A DNA stretch of 64,000 nucleotides from an uncultured Oscillospiraceae bacterium (GTDB taxonomy: Bacteria; Bacillota; Clostridia; Oscillospirales; Oscillospiraceae): positions 1-64,000 of the forward strand of contig CAJUFJ010000011.1 of assembly GCA_910585815.1 (NCBI GenBank), in the 5' to 3' direction. Position 1 is the stretch's first letter. The number at the start of each line of letters is the position of its first letter. The translations under genes and the position numbers were made by a program. Below are positions 34,801-43,310 of this stretch, piece by piece. Under the pieces are notes generated by a model. That model made no database searches and had not been told where the DNA came from. It worked only from the letters and a program-made list of their open reading frames with translations.

Positions 34801-35702
34801 TTCATCAGCTCCAGATCATCCGTTTTTTTATGTAAAAAGGAAAATTTCGTCTCCGAGCACACCACCGCCACGAAAATCAGGGCGAACCCGGCCAGCAGCC
34901 GGCCGGTAATGGGGTCGCCGTAGAAGATGACGGAGGAAGCCACCCCGAACACCGACTCCAGGGAGAGGATCACCGAAGCGGAAGCGGGGTCGGACCACAC
35001 CATGCCTACGTTCTGGAACAGCAGGGCCACGGTGGTGGCCATAACGCACAGGTAGAGCATGGGCAGCAGGAGGGCGGGGTCCGTGAGGGCGGCGGCGGGG
35101 AAGGTCTCGGTAAATCCCCCGCAAATCCAGGCGTAAAGGGCGGCGAAGGCAAACTGAAACACGGTGAGCAGGGTAATGTCCTTCCCCGGGGACACTTTGG
35201 CCACCGCCACGATGTGGCTGGCATAGAACACGGCACACAGCAGGGTGAGCAGGTCGCCGGTGTTGATGGTCAGCTCCTCGGTGAGGGACACCAGCCCCAC
35301 CCCGGTAACGCACAGCAGGGCGGCGGCGATGTTGTACCGGTCGGGCCGCAGCTTCACCACCGCCCAGGTGAGAAAGGGAACAATCACGCAGTACACCGCC
35401 GTGAGAAAGGCGTTTTTGGAGGGGGTGGTCCGGGCCAGGCCGAAGGTCTGCACCGCGTAGGCCAAAAACAGGAAGCCGCCTATCACGGCTCCCCGCCAGA
35501 GGTAGTCCGGGGTAAAGGCCTTCCAGCGCTTCCAGGCGATCAGGGCCAGCAGGGCCGCCCCAGCGGTAAACCGGACGGCCAGCAGGAAAAATACCGGCAT
35601 CACATCCAGGGCATTCTTCATGATGAAGAAGGAGGTGCCCCAGATAAGGGCGGCGGCGAACAGCATGGGCTTAGCCAGCAGCTTCATGGTCTTGGGGGAC
35701 AT
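34797..35702 (-). CDS. EamA family transporter (upstream copy)
   Basis: Ten-segment EamA transporter, 301 aa, clearly a tandem duplicate of the gene just downstream. I use ATG 35702 (MSPKTMKLL), which has GGAG nine bases upstream and aligns with the start of the other copy; ATG 35708 is also possible. The copies share most segments but have diverged, so the duplication is not recent. Their four-base overlap couples translation. Confidence 0.85.
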   Translation of the reverse strand: MSPKTMKLLAKPMLFAAALIWGTSFFIMKNALDVMPVFFLLAVRFTAGAALLALIAWKRWKAFTPDYLWRGAVIGGFLFLAYAVQTFGLARTTPSKNAFLTAVYCVIVPFLTWAVVKLRPDRYNIAAALLCVTGVGLVSLTEELTINTGDLLTLLCAVFYASHIVAVAKVSPGKDITLLTVFQFAFAALYAWICGGFTETFPAAALTDPALLLPMLYLCVMATTVALLFQNVGMVWSDPASASVILSLESVFGVASSVIFYGDPITGRLLAGFALIFVAVVCSETKFSFLHKKTDDLELMK

Positions 35703-35718
35703 TGGCATCAACTCCAGA

Positions 35719-35748
35719 TTGCAAAATTGGTTTGGGCTATGGTATGAT
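35719..35748 (+). promoter_or_regulatory. Promoter of the AAG glycosylase gene
   Basis: TTGCAA (35719-35724), 18 bases and TATGAT (35743-35748) precede the ATG by 21 bases. Confidence 0.6.
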
Positions 35749-35769
35749 AAGCGAAAAGGGGGCAGACAG

Positions 35770-36366
35770 ATGGACATTCTCACAAGGGAATTTTACAGTC
35801 GGGACACCCTCGCGGTGGCCCGGGACCTGCTGGGCCGGGACATCGTCCGGGTGCGGGAGGACGGAAAGCGGCTGGTGTGCCGGATCACCGAGACGGAGGC
35901 CTACATCGGCCGGCTGGACAAGGCCTGCCACGCCTACGGCTATAAGCGCACCCCCCGGACCGAAACCCTGTTCGCCCCGCCAGGGACGGCCTACATCTAC
36001 CTCATTTACGGGATGTACCACTGCCTCAACTTCGTCACCGAGGGGGATGGGGAACCCGCCGCGGTGCTGATTCGGGGGGCGGTCCCTGTCACAAACGGAG
36101 ATATTATAGCAGAAAACCGCTTTGCCTGCAAGGAAAAAGATATGACGGCCTACCAGCGGAAGAACTTCCTCAACGGCCCCGGCAAGCTGTGCCGGGGGCT
36201 GGACCTCACCCGGGCGCAGAACGGCCTCGACCTCACCGGCCCCGCCGGCGGGCTGTACCTCCTGCCCGGCGCGCCCCCGGCCCCGTCGGCGGTCCAGACG
36301 GGAAAGCGCATCGGCATCGACTACGCCGAGGAAGCGGTGGACTTCCCCTGGCGGTTTTACCTGTAA
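35770..36366 (+). CDS. DNA-3-methyladenine glycosylase (AAG/MPG family)
   Basis: Base-excision repair enzyme of 198 aa that removes alkylated purines. The AAG fold markers are seen: LLGRDIVRV, the ETEAYIGRLDKACHAY block containing the catalytic Glu, and YGMYHCLNFV. The start ATG at 35770 has AAGGGGG upstream; the longer frame to 35620 lies inside the divergent EamA gene. It is divergent from the EamA pair and unrelated in function. Confidence 0.93.
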   Translation: MDILTREFYSRDTLAVARDLLGRDIVRVREDGKRLVCRITETEAYIGRLDKACHAYGYKRTPRTETLFAPPGTAYIYLIYGMYHCLNFVTEGDGEPAAVLIRGAVPVTNGDIIAENRFACKEKDMTAYQRKNFLNGPGKLCRGLDLTRAQNGLDLTGPAGGLYLLPGAPPAPSAVQTGKRIGIDYAEEAVDFPWRFYL

Positions 36367-36438
36367 CAGCAGCCCCCTGGCCAGAGCCGGGGAATGTCCA
36401 GTGTGCCAAAAAAGCACACTGTAAAGAACGCGCCCAAA

Positions 36439-36603
36439 AGCCTTCCCCCTTAAAGGGGGAAGGTGGCACGGCCGCAGGCCGTGACGGATGAGGGTGCGTG
36501 GCAGGTTTTTGCCCCTTATCGAAAGAAATGCGTCCCCGCCCCGCCCCCTCATCCGCCCCAGTGTGCCCACTGGGGCACCTTCCCCCCGGAGGGTGGAAGG
36601 CTT
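36439..36603. repeat. Nested-palindrome repeat, copy 4
   Basis: Left end: AGCCTTCCCCCTTAAAGGGG and GCACGGCCGCAGGCCGTG, then GGATGAGGG. Right end: CCCTCATCCGCCCC, GGGGCACCTTCC and GGAAGGCT, an inverted match. The right arm closely resembles the insert in pcrA at 43550-43596. The 316-base gap 36367-36682 holds only this and the hairpin at 36641. Confidence 0.8.
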
Positions 36604-36640
36604 TGCCCCGCGGGGGACGAAGGTTTATCTATAATCTGAG

Positions 36641-36668
36641 CAGCCCCCCGGCCGGAGCCGGGGGGCTG
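36641..36668. terminator. Strong hairpin downstream of the S-layer gene
   Basis: A 12-bp GC-rich stem (36641-36652 with 36657-36668, loop CGGA) lies 15 bases past the stop of the minus-strand SLH gene. The T run is weak on both strands, so it may stabilise the mRNA end rather than terminate strongly. Confidence 0.5.
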
Positions 36669-36682
36669 TCTTATGTCCGGGG

Positions 36683-39136
36683 TCAGTCTGCTGTGATGAT
36701 GCGCACCTGCTGGCCTGTGGGGTCAACATAGATGGAGAAGGTATCGGAGTAAGTGCGGATGGAGGCCAGGCGGCCGGCGCCGGTTTCGTTTACGCCGCCA
36801 CGCAGCCAGTTGTCCTTGGACACCTTGTTGCCGGTGCGGTTGTAGTAGCACTCCACATCGTCGGCGATGCGGTAGGTCTTACCGTTGACGTTCACATAGG
36901 GGACGCCCTGGCTCTCGAAGAAGTCGCCGGACTTCACGCTGTGGATCTCGGTGAGCTGGACCACGGAGCGGATGGTGTACCTGCCCTTGTCGCTCTCTCC
37001 GCCTGCCATGGGGGTTCCAAGGACTACACCCACCATGTCGCCGCTGCGGCCCTTATAGGTGGTGGCGAGGGTAAATTTGATTTCCTGGCTGCCGCTGCGC
37101 AGATTCCAGGTGTACTTTGTCTGTTCGGGAGTTGGGGGGGTGCCTTCATGGTAACCATCTTCATCTTTCCATGGCTCTGTCCCTTCAGTTGCTTCCTGAG
37201 TAACCTCATATCCCCCCACCATCATGCCGTAGATGTAGGCGGTGCCGGTGACGTCGTTGAGGATGATGTAGTCCACGTACCCGGCGCTGTTGGTGTGGTA
37301 GCCCGTCACCTTCTCTGCGGAGACAGTGGCCATCTCCAGGCTGCCCCGGTCCACGGGGCGCATGACTCCGCCCTTCACCTGCTCGTAGATGCGCACGCCG
37401 GAGGAGACGGTGAGGGTACCCAGCTTCATGCCGGCCACGTTGAAGTCGCCGGGGGCCCGGTTGGTGGGCAGCTTGCTGACCGAGTAGGCCGACCGGCCGG
37501 CGGAGACAATCACCGGCTCCCCGTCAGCCACGCTGGAGGAGTTGGCCACGCTGCCGCCCAGCTTCTTGGTGCTGCCGTCGGGCAGGAAGATAGACACGCT
37601 CTTTCCTTCCACAAAGCCCACGGCGGTGGAGCGGGTCTGGGCGGAGGGCTTCACGATGCCGGCCACCTTGCAGTCGGCGGTGAGGAGGAGGGAGACGCTT
37701 TCGCCGGGCTTGGTGTCGCCGATGGTATCCCAGGCGCTCTCCAGTACAGTGAGCTCCTCGCCGTCCTCCATCATCTTGAGCTTCTCAGGGGCCTTGGGGT
37801 TGGGGGTGGGGTCGGTGTAGACGGCGGTCATCCGCAGGTCAGACACCACCAGGGTGTTGCTGATGGCGTCGTATGTGACCACGTCGTAGGGCTTGATCTG
37901 AGACAGGGTGATGGGCTGCCGGTCCTTGATAATGTTGAAGTTGGTCACGCCGCCGGTGAGCCGGTGGAAGGTGGCGGCGGTGGCGTTGCCCTGGACCACC
38001 ACGGCGTCGGTGCTGGCGGTGGTGGAGCCGCTGGTGGAGTAGATGGCCACAATCTTGCCCTTTTCCGCGTACATGGTGATCTGAGCGCCCGAGAGGAGGG
38101 TGGTGTAGGCCTCGCTGTAGTTTTTGCCCTCCCCCTCACCCGAGGCGTAGACCAGGGCGGAACCGGAGATAGTGTACTGCTGGCCGCTGCCCGCCTTCAC
38201 ATAGCCGGGTTGGGCGTCGCCGTTGAGGACGATGGTGGTGGCGGTGCTCTTGTCAGGGACAAAGGCCACGATCTCATGGTTGGCGTCCAGCACCAGGTTG
38301 CCCCGCCGGCCCTGGAGGGCGGTCACGTTGGCATCGCCGTGGGCGGGGAGGTAGGACTCGGCGTTTTTATTGCTGGTGGTGCGGATTGCGCCCGAAGCGC
38401 TGCCGTCGTCTGCCTCCACGTTGACGGCCAGGATGATGGTCTTGTCCTCCGAGGCATCGCCAATAGTGGTGTAGTAGACCTTGCCGTCCTGCTTCTTGCA
38501 GGACAGGGCGTTGACAAAGAGCTGGGCGGCCTGGGCCCGGGTGATGGGGGCGGAGGCCCCCGCGTCCAGCCCGTCAAGCAGGCCCACCGAGCCGGCCAGG
38601 TCCATGTAGCCCTGGGGCCACACCGCCCCGGCCTCCTTGCTGGTGTAGCCCAGGGCCCGCAACAGGATGGTAACCGCCTCGGCCAGGCTGATGTTGTTGT
38701 CGGGCTGGAAGGTGCCGTCCCCCACGCCGGAGATCAGAGGGACGCCCTTGCTGTCCTCCCCGCCCCCCTCCTTGACAAAGAGGGAGGGGTCAGAGGCGGC
38801 CAGATTGATGTAGCTGCGGGCCCAGTGGCCGCTTTTCACGTCGGAGAAGATGGTACGGGTGGCGTACCGGGGGGCCTCCTCACCCTTCTGGAGGAAGTTG
38901 ACCGCCATGGTGCAGAACTGGGCCCGGGTCAGGGTGCCGCCGGGGTTGAACATGTTGCCGCCGGTGCCGCTGACCACCCCCATCAGCCGCAGGATATCGG
39001 CGTTGACGGCGGTGTTGGGGTCGGTGACGTCAATGAAGGACCCCGGCGCCGCCGACGCCGGCAGCACCACCAGGGACAGGGCCAGGGCTCCGGTGAGGAG
39101 GGCTGACAAAATACGTTTTACTCTCAATCTACTCAC
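36683..39136 (-). CDS. Secreted S-layer-homology protein
   Basis: 817-aa exported protein, probably an S-layer or abundant surface protein. A signal peptide (ends LPASA, about residue 29) is followed by three SLH repeats (about 35-215: FIDVTDPNTAVNADILRLMG; FSDVKSGHWARSYINLAA; YMDLAGSVGLLDGLDAGA) and a long beta-rich region with no family I recognise. The SLH domains should bind pyruvylated wall polymer. The start is not certain: GTG at 39136 has AGGAG only three bases away, while TTG at 39128 has better spacing. It is separated from the efflux operon by a repeat and may be transcribed alone. Confidence 0.87.
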   Translation of the reverse strand: MSRLRVKRILSALLTGALALSLVVLPASAAPGSFIDVTDPNTAVNADILRLMGVVSGTGGNMFNPGGTLTRAQFCTMAVNFLQKGEEAPRYATRTIFSDVKSGHWARSYINLAASDPSLFVKEGGGEDSKGVPLISGVGDGTFQPDNNISLAEAVTILLRALGYTSKEAGAVWPQGYMDLAGSVGLLDGLDAGASAPITRAQAAQLFVNALSCKKQDGKVYYTTIGDASEDKTIILAVNVEADDGSASGAIRTTSNKNAESYLPAHGDANVTALQGRRGNLVLDANHEIVAFVPDKSTATTIVLNGDAQPGYVKAGSGQQYTISGSALVYASGEGEGKNYSEAYTTLLSGAQITMYAEKGKIVAIYSTSGSTTASTDAVVVQGNATAATFHRLTGGVTNFNIIKDRQPITLSQIKPYDVVTYDAISNTLVVSDLRMTAVYTDPTPNPKAPEKLKMMEDGEELTVLESAWDTIGDTKPGESVSLLLTADCKVAGIVKPSAQTRSTAVGFVEGKSVSIFLPDGSTKKLGGSVANSSSVADGEPVIVSAGRSAYSVSKLPTNRAPGDFNVAGMKLGTLTVSSGVRIYEQVKGGVMRPVDRGSLEMATVSAEKVTGYHTNSAGYVDYIILNDVTGTAYIYGMMVGGYEVTQEATEGTEPWKDEDGYHEGTPPTPEQTKYTWNLRSGSQEIKFTLATTYKGRSGDMVGVVLGTPMAGGESDKGRYTIRSVVQLTEIHSVKSGDFFESQGVPYVNVNGKTYRIADDVECYYNRTGNKVSKDNWLRGGVNETGAGRLASIRTYSDTFSIYVDPTGQQVRIITAD

Positions 39137-39171
39137 ATCTCCTGTCTGGTTTCAAACTATCTGCGTATGTA

Positions 39172-39249
39172 GGGCAAGGGCTCTGCCCTTGCCTGAATCA
39201 GGATTCTGCCTGTGGTCGGGAAGGCAAGGGCAAAGCCCTTGCCCTACAC
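39172..39249. repeat. Palindromic intergenic repeat
   Basis: Inverted ends TGTAGGGCAAGGGC and GCCCTTGCCCTACA flank a short centre; each arm can also fold on itself. The unit recurs at 29670-29693. It separates the SLH gene from the efflux operon. Confidence 0.75.
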
Positions 39250-39270
39250 AATGGTAACGCTTTGCAAACC

Positions 39271-40542
39271 TCAGTCCGCTCTCAGCGCCACCACCGGCTG
39301 CAGCCCGGAGGCCTTGATGGCGGGGTACATGCCGAAGATGATGCCCAGCACCACCGAGAAGGCGAAGGCGCCAAAGGCGATAAAGGGCTCGGGCATGAGG
39401 ATAATCCCCTCAAACACGTCGCTCATCAGCTTGCCGGCGATCATGGTGCCCACATAGCCGATACCGATGCCGATCAGCCCGCCGATGGAGCAGATCACCG
39501 CCGCCTCGATGAGGAACTGGGTGATGATGCTGGACCGCTCCGCGCCGATGGCCTTGCGGATGCCGATTTCCCGGGTGCGCTCGGTAACGGTAACCAGCAT
39601 GATGTTCATAATGCCGATGCCGCCCACCAGCAGGGAGATGCCCGCGATGGCCCCCATCACCAGGGACTGCATCAGGTTGGCCTTCTGCTGGTTCTCCGCC
39701 GCGCTGTTGTCGCTGCCCAGGTCGTAGTTGCCGTTCATTCGGTTGCCGTCGGCGTCCTTGGGGAACATGCCGTTGAGATAGGCGGTGAGCAGGGTCATGG
39801 CCTTAACCGTGGACTGAGCGTCCCGGGCCTTGATAACATACTGGTTCATGTCGTAGTTGTTGTTCATGGTGCGGTTAAAGGTGTGGGGAATGACAATCGT
39901 GTTGTCCATCTCCGGCCGCCAGTCCACGTCCATCTTTTCATACCACCCCACCACCAGGAAGGGGTCGCCGTTGAGGGTGATGGTCTCCCCCACCGGGTCG
40001 GTAAAGCCGAAGATCTGTTCCTTGGCTCCCGCCCCCAGCACGCACACCGGGATCTCCTCCTCCACCTCCAGGAAAGACATCTCCCGGCCGTTGGCCAGCT
40101 TGTAGTTGTTGCACACCCCGTACTGCTCCGAGCCCAGGTAGATGTGGAGCATGGTGGACCAGGGGTCCACCCCCGGGACGTCCCAGTTGATGTTGTCCCA
40201 GTCGTTGGTCTTGATGGTCTTGGACTCGTACTGCACGGTTACGGAGTTGTTAATCTCCGCGTTGGGGGTGATGCCGCTGATGTACTGGTTGAGAGACAGG
40301 CAGTAGTCCATCACCCTCTGTATGCTCTCGCCGCCGTCCCAGGCGTAGAGGTAGAGGTTAATCTTGTTCTCGCCCATCTTTTCAAAGTATTCCAGGTTCT
40401 TTTTGGCCTGGCCCTGCATCACCGACACCATAATCACCACCGACGCCACGCCGATGATAATGCCCAGCATGGTGAGGAAGGACCGGGTCTTTTTCAGGGC
40501 GATGGATTTGAAGGCCATTTTAAAGGCCTGCCACAGGTTCAT
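39271..40542 (-). CDS. MacB-like ABC transporter permease (FtsX family)
   Basis: 423-aa membrane protein with an N-terminal segment (about 20-44), a large extracytoplasmic MacB periplasmic-core domain and three C-terminal segments, the last preceded by the conserved ERTREIGIRKAIGA. It belongs to the tripartite-type efflux family used in Gram-positive bacteria without an outer membrane partner. The start overlaps the ATPase stop by four bases. Its ATPase and adaptor lie directly upstream. Substrate unknown; antimicrobial peptides or lipoproteins are typical. Confidence 0.9.
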   Translation of the reverse strand: MNLWQAFKMAFKSIALKKTRSFLTMLGIIIGVASVVIMVSVMQGQAKKNLEYFEKMGENKINLYLYAWDGGESIQRVMDYCLSLNQYISGITPNAEINNSVTVQYESKTIKTNDWDNINWDVPGVDPWSTMLHIYLGSEQYGVCNNYKLANGREMSFLEVEEEIPVCVLGAGAKEQIFGFTDPVGETITLNGDPFLVVGWYEKMDVDWRPEMDNTIVIPHTFNRTMNNNYDMNQYVIKARDAQSTVKAMTLLTAYLNGMFPKDADGNRMNGNYDLGSDNSAAENQQKANLMQSLVMGAIAGISLLVGGIGIMNIMLVTVTERTREIGIRKAIGAERSSIITQFLIEAAVICSIGGLIGIGIGYVGTMIAGKLMSDVFEGIILMPEPFIAFGAFAFSVVLGIIFGMYPAIKASGLQPVVALRAD

Positions 40543-41234
40543 TCCCAGTCCACCTCCTGCTGTTTGTCCGAAATGATCTTGCCGTCAGACAGCCGCACCA
40601 CCCGCCGGGCGGTGGCGGCGATGCCGTCGTCATGGGTAATGAGGAGGATGGTGGTCCCCCCGCGGTACAAATCCCGCAGAATCTCCAGCACATGCTTGCC
40701 CGTTTTGGAGTCCAGGGCGCCGGTGGGCTCGTCGGCCATAATGATGGGGGGCGCGGTGGCGATGGCCCGGGCGATGGCCACCCGCTGCTGCTGGCCGCCT
40801 GACATCTCCGAGGGCCGGTGGTGGGCCCGGTCGTCCATGCCCACCTTGGCCAGGGCCTCCATGGCCATGTCCTCCCGGTCGAACAGCGACACCCCCCGGT
40901 AGATCAGGGGCAGGGTCACGTTCTCCAGGGCGTCCAGCTCCTGAATCAGGTTGTAGCCCTGAAAGATGAAGCCGATTTCCCGGTTGCGGATGCGGGCCAG
41001 CTGCTTGTCGGAGAGGGAGCCAATATCGGTGCCGTCCAGGTGGTACTCCCCATAGGTGGGGATATCCAGACAGCCCAGCACGTTCATCATGGTGGACTTG
41101 CCGGAGCCCGACTGGCCCACGATGGCCACGAACTCCCCCTTGTCGATCTGGAGGGAGACGCCGTCCAGCGCCCGCACCTCGCTCTCCTTGCCCTCGTTGT
41201 ATATCTTATAGAGGTTTTGAATGTCAATCAGCAT
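40539..41234 (-). CDS. MacB-like ABC transporter ATPase
   Basis: 231-aa ATPase of the LolD/MacB type. Walker A GQSGSGKS, Q-loop near FIFQGYNL, signature MSGGQQQR, Walker B IIMADEP and switch His LITHDD are present. The start ATG lies 12 bases after the adaptor stop, and the permease overlaps by four bases. Confidence 0.92.
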   Translation of the reverse strand: MLIDIQNLYKIYNEGKESEVRALDGVSLQIDKGEFVAIVGQSGSGKSTMMNVLGCLDIPTYGEYHLDGTDIGSLSDKQLARIRNREIGFIFQGYNLIQELDALENVTLPLIYRGVSLFDREDMAMEALAKVGMDDRAHHRPSEMSGGQQQRVAIARAIATAPPIIMADEPTGALDSKTGKHVLEILRDLYRGGTTILLITHDDGIAATARRVVRLSDGKIISDKQQEVDWE

Positions 41235-41246
41235 GGAATTACCTCA

Positions 41247-42971
41247 TCAGCCCCAACCGCTGCTGTAGTCGGTTACTGTGTAATTGATGAACACCATGTC
41301 CCCAGCCTCCACGCCGGAGACGATCTCCACATTCTGGGTGTCGGCGATGCCGGTCTCAACCACCACGGGGTAGTAGCCCTCCTCCTGGGTGGGATAGTCC
41401 CGGGCCTGGCCCGGCTGCAGCTCGGGGTACATCAGCTCGGGCAGCTCCTCGGGGGCCTCGTCCCGCTGGACAAAGACCACCTTGCAGCGGTTGCCCTCCT
41501 GGTCGGAGAAATACTTCACGCAGGAGGTGGGCACCAGCACACACTCGGCCGACTCGCTGGTGACAAAGGAATATTGCAGGGTCATGCCCTCCATCAGCGC
41601 GCCGCTGAAGTTGTCCACCGTCAGGGTGACGGGATAGTTGGTACCGCCGCCGGAGCCTCCGCCCATCATGCCGTCGCCCCCCTGTCCCCCGGACATGTCG
41701 ATGGAGGTAACCAGACCCTGGAAGACGTTGTCGCTCCAGTCCTTCAGTTCCACGTAGCTACCCGGCTTGATAAAGGAGATGTTCTGGTCGTTCACGTTGA
41801 TGGTGACCAGCATGGTCACGTTATTGGAGATCATAATCACCGTGTCGCCGCTCTTGACCTCCTGGCCCTCCACCAGGTTGCAGGAGGTGACGGTGCCGTC
41901 GATGGGGGCCACGGCGTTGAAGTCGGCCATGGCTTTCATGGCCTCGTCCAGCTTGACCTGCTGGGCCTGAATCTTCTCGTCAATGGTGGACGACCCTAAG
42001 TACAGCAGCTCCTCCCCTGCGGAGACATTGGCGTAGTTGAGCAGGTTGCCCTGGCCCGCCACCGGGCCGGCGGCCTTGGTGATAATGTCACGGGTCTCGT
42101 AGAACTGGGTCCGGCCGTTCTCGTAGGGGTAAATCTCCGAGCCGTCGGAGGCGGTGAGGACGGCGGAGGCGTCCATGCCGGCGGTGAGGGTGCCCGGGTT
42201 GTCAAAGACGATTTCCGCCTCGAAGTGGACCGCCCCCTCGGGGGAGATAAAGCTGACCCGGTTGACCTTCTCCACCCGGCCGGTGAAGGTCTTCATCACC
42301 GCGGGGATGGACACATCCACGCTCTGGCCCGCCCAGATTTCCCCCTCGTAGGCGTAGCTGAAGTAGAGGGAGAGCTTCAGCTTCTTGTCGTTGACCAGCG
42401 TGGCCACCTTGGTGCCCTCGCCCACCTGCTGGTCAATCTGGAACTCCTCCACATCAATCAGCTTGCCGGCAAAGGGGGCCCGGACGGTGAGGTTGTTGGC
42501 CTCCTCCAGCAGTTTATCCATCTCCTCCTGGGCCTTGGAGAGCTCGGTCTCCGCCGCCTCACTGTAGATGGTGTACAGCGGGTCGCCGGCCATAACGGTC
42601 TGCCCGCCGGCCACGAAGACCTCCTGCACCACGCCGCTCTGGGTCAGGGTGATGGCGGCCGACTCCTTGGCCCGGGCGCTGCCCCGGCCGGACACCTTGC
42701 TCTGGATGGTGCCGATCTCGGCGGGCTGGGAATAGATCTCCCCCAGCTCCGAGTCGTCGTCGGTGAGGAAGCGGTACAGGGCGAAGCCTCCGCCTCCGAA
42801 AATCGCGGCGGCCACTCCCAGGGCGATAAGCCGCTTGACAATCTTCTGCCGGCCCTTCCCCGCCGGCTTTTTGGACTTGGGGGGCGGGACCGGCGTCACC
42901 GGCCCGCTCACTGCGGACTCCACCGCCTCCTGCGCGGGGGCGGCGGTTTGAATCTCTTTCACATCTGGCAT
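41247..42971 (-). CDS. HlyD/MacA-like efflux adaptor with two barrel-sandwich parts
   Basis: 574-aa membrane-fusion protein. I use ATG 42971 (MPDVKE) with a consensus AGGAGG seven to eight bases upstream; the longer frame lies before the promoter. A Pro-rich cytoplasmic head (about 1-45) precedes one membrane segment (about 48-70). A first barrel-sandwich half is at about 84-180 and another around 325-400, with an unusual Gly/Met loop GGQGGDGMMGGGSGGG in between the beta-barrel and the C-terminal part. It is the first gene of the efflux operon. Confidence 0.87.
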   Translation of the reverse strand: MPDVKEIQTAAPAQEAVESAVSGPVTPVPPPKSKKPAGKGRQKIVKRLIALGVAAAIFGGGGFALYRFLTDDDSELGEIYSQPAEIGTIQSKVSGRGSARAKESAAITLTQSGVVQEVFVAGGQTVMAGDPLYTIYSEAAETELSKAQEEMDKLLEEANNLTVRAPFAGKLIDVEEFQIDQQVGEGTKVATLVNDKKLKLSLYFSYAYEGEIWAGQSVDVSIPAVMKTFTGRVEKVNRVSFISPEGAVHFEAEIVFDNPGTLTAGMDASAVLTASDGSEIYPYENGRTQFYETRDIITKAAGPVAGQGNLLNYANVSAGEELLYLGSSTIDEKIQAQQVKLDEAMKAMADFNAVAPIDGTVTSCNLVEGQEVKSGDTVIMISNNVTMLVTINVNDQNISFIKPGSYVELKDWSDNVFQGLVTSIDMSGGQGGDGMMGGGSGGGTNYPVTLTVDNFSGALMEGMTLQYSFVTSESAECVLVPTSCVKYFSDQEGNRCKVVFVQRDEAPEELPELMYPELQPGQARDYPTQEEGYYPVVVETGIADTQNVEIVSGVEAGDMVFINYTVTDYSSGWG

Positions 42972-43044
42972 AGCGGCTTTCCTCCTGTTCAAACGGTCTG
43001 CCTGCCCAAAAGGCGGACAGGCCCAGCTTGTACATGCTCCCCCC

Positions 43045-43089
43045 ATTATATGCCCGTTGCCCGGGGGTATCAATTACAAGTTGGTTACA
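43045..43089 (-). promoter_or_regulatory. Promoter of the efflux operon with TGTAAC/TGTAAT boxes
   Basis: On the minus strand TGTAAC (43089-43084), TGTAAT (43078-43073), 22 bases and TATAAT (43050-43045). A further TTAACC-like unit lies upstream at about 43100. Box spacing and distance to the -10 match the vanW promoter to within one base. The leader to the ATG is about 67 bases. Confidence 0.65.
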
Positions 43090-43310
43090 ATTTCGGTTAA
43101 GATTTCCTTAAGGTGGGGCGTTTGGCGCAGTCCTTTCTCTATATAGACGCAGAAAACGGAAAAAAGTTCCCGATCCGGAGAAATTTTTATGAAAACCCGG
43201 GCGTGTCCCCCCGCAGCTTTTCCGTCCGCCCGCAAAAAAGGCAACGGGAAAAAGGCGCCCCCGGAGAGAAACTGCCTCTCCGGGGGCGCCTGGCATGTGC
43301 GTTGGAATGC

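Noticed and set aside
36941..39106. 721-codon plus-strand frame opposite the SLH protein
   Set aside because: Same composition effect; Gly/His/Val-rich product, no ribosome site, and the minus strand encodes a clear secreted SLH protein.
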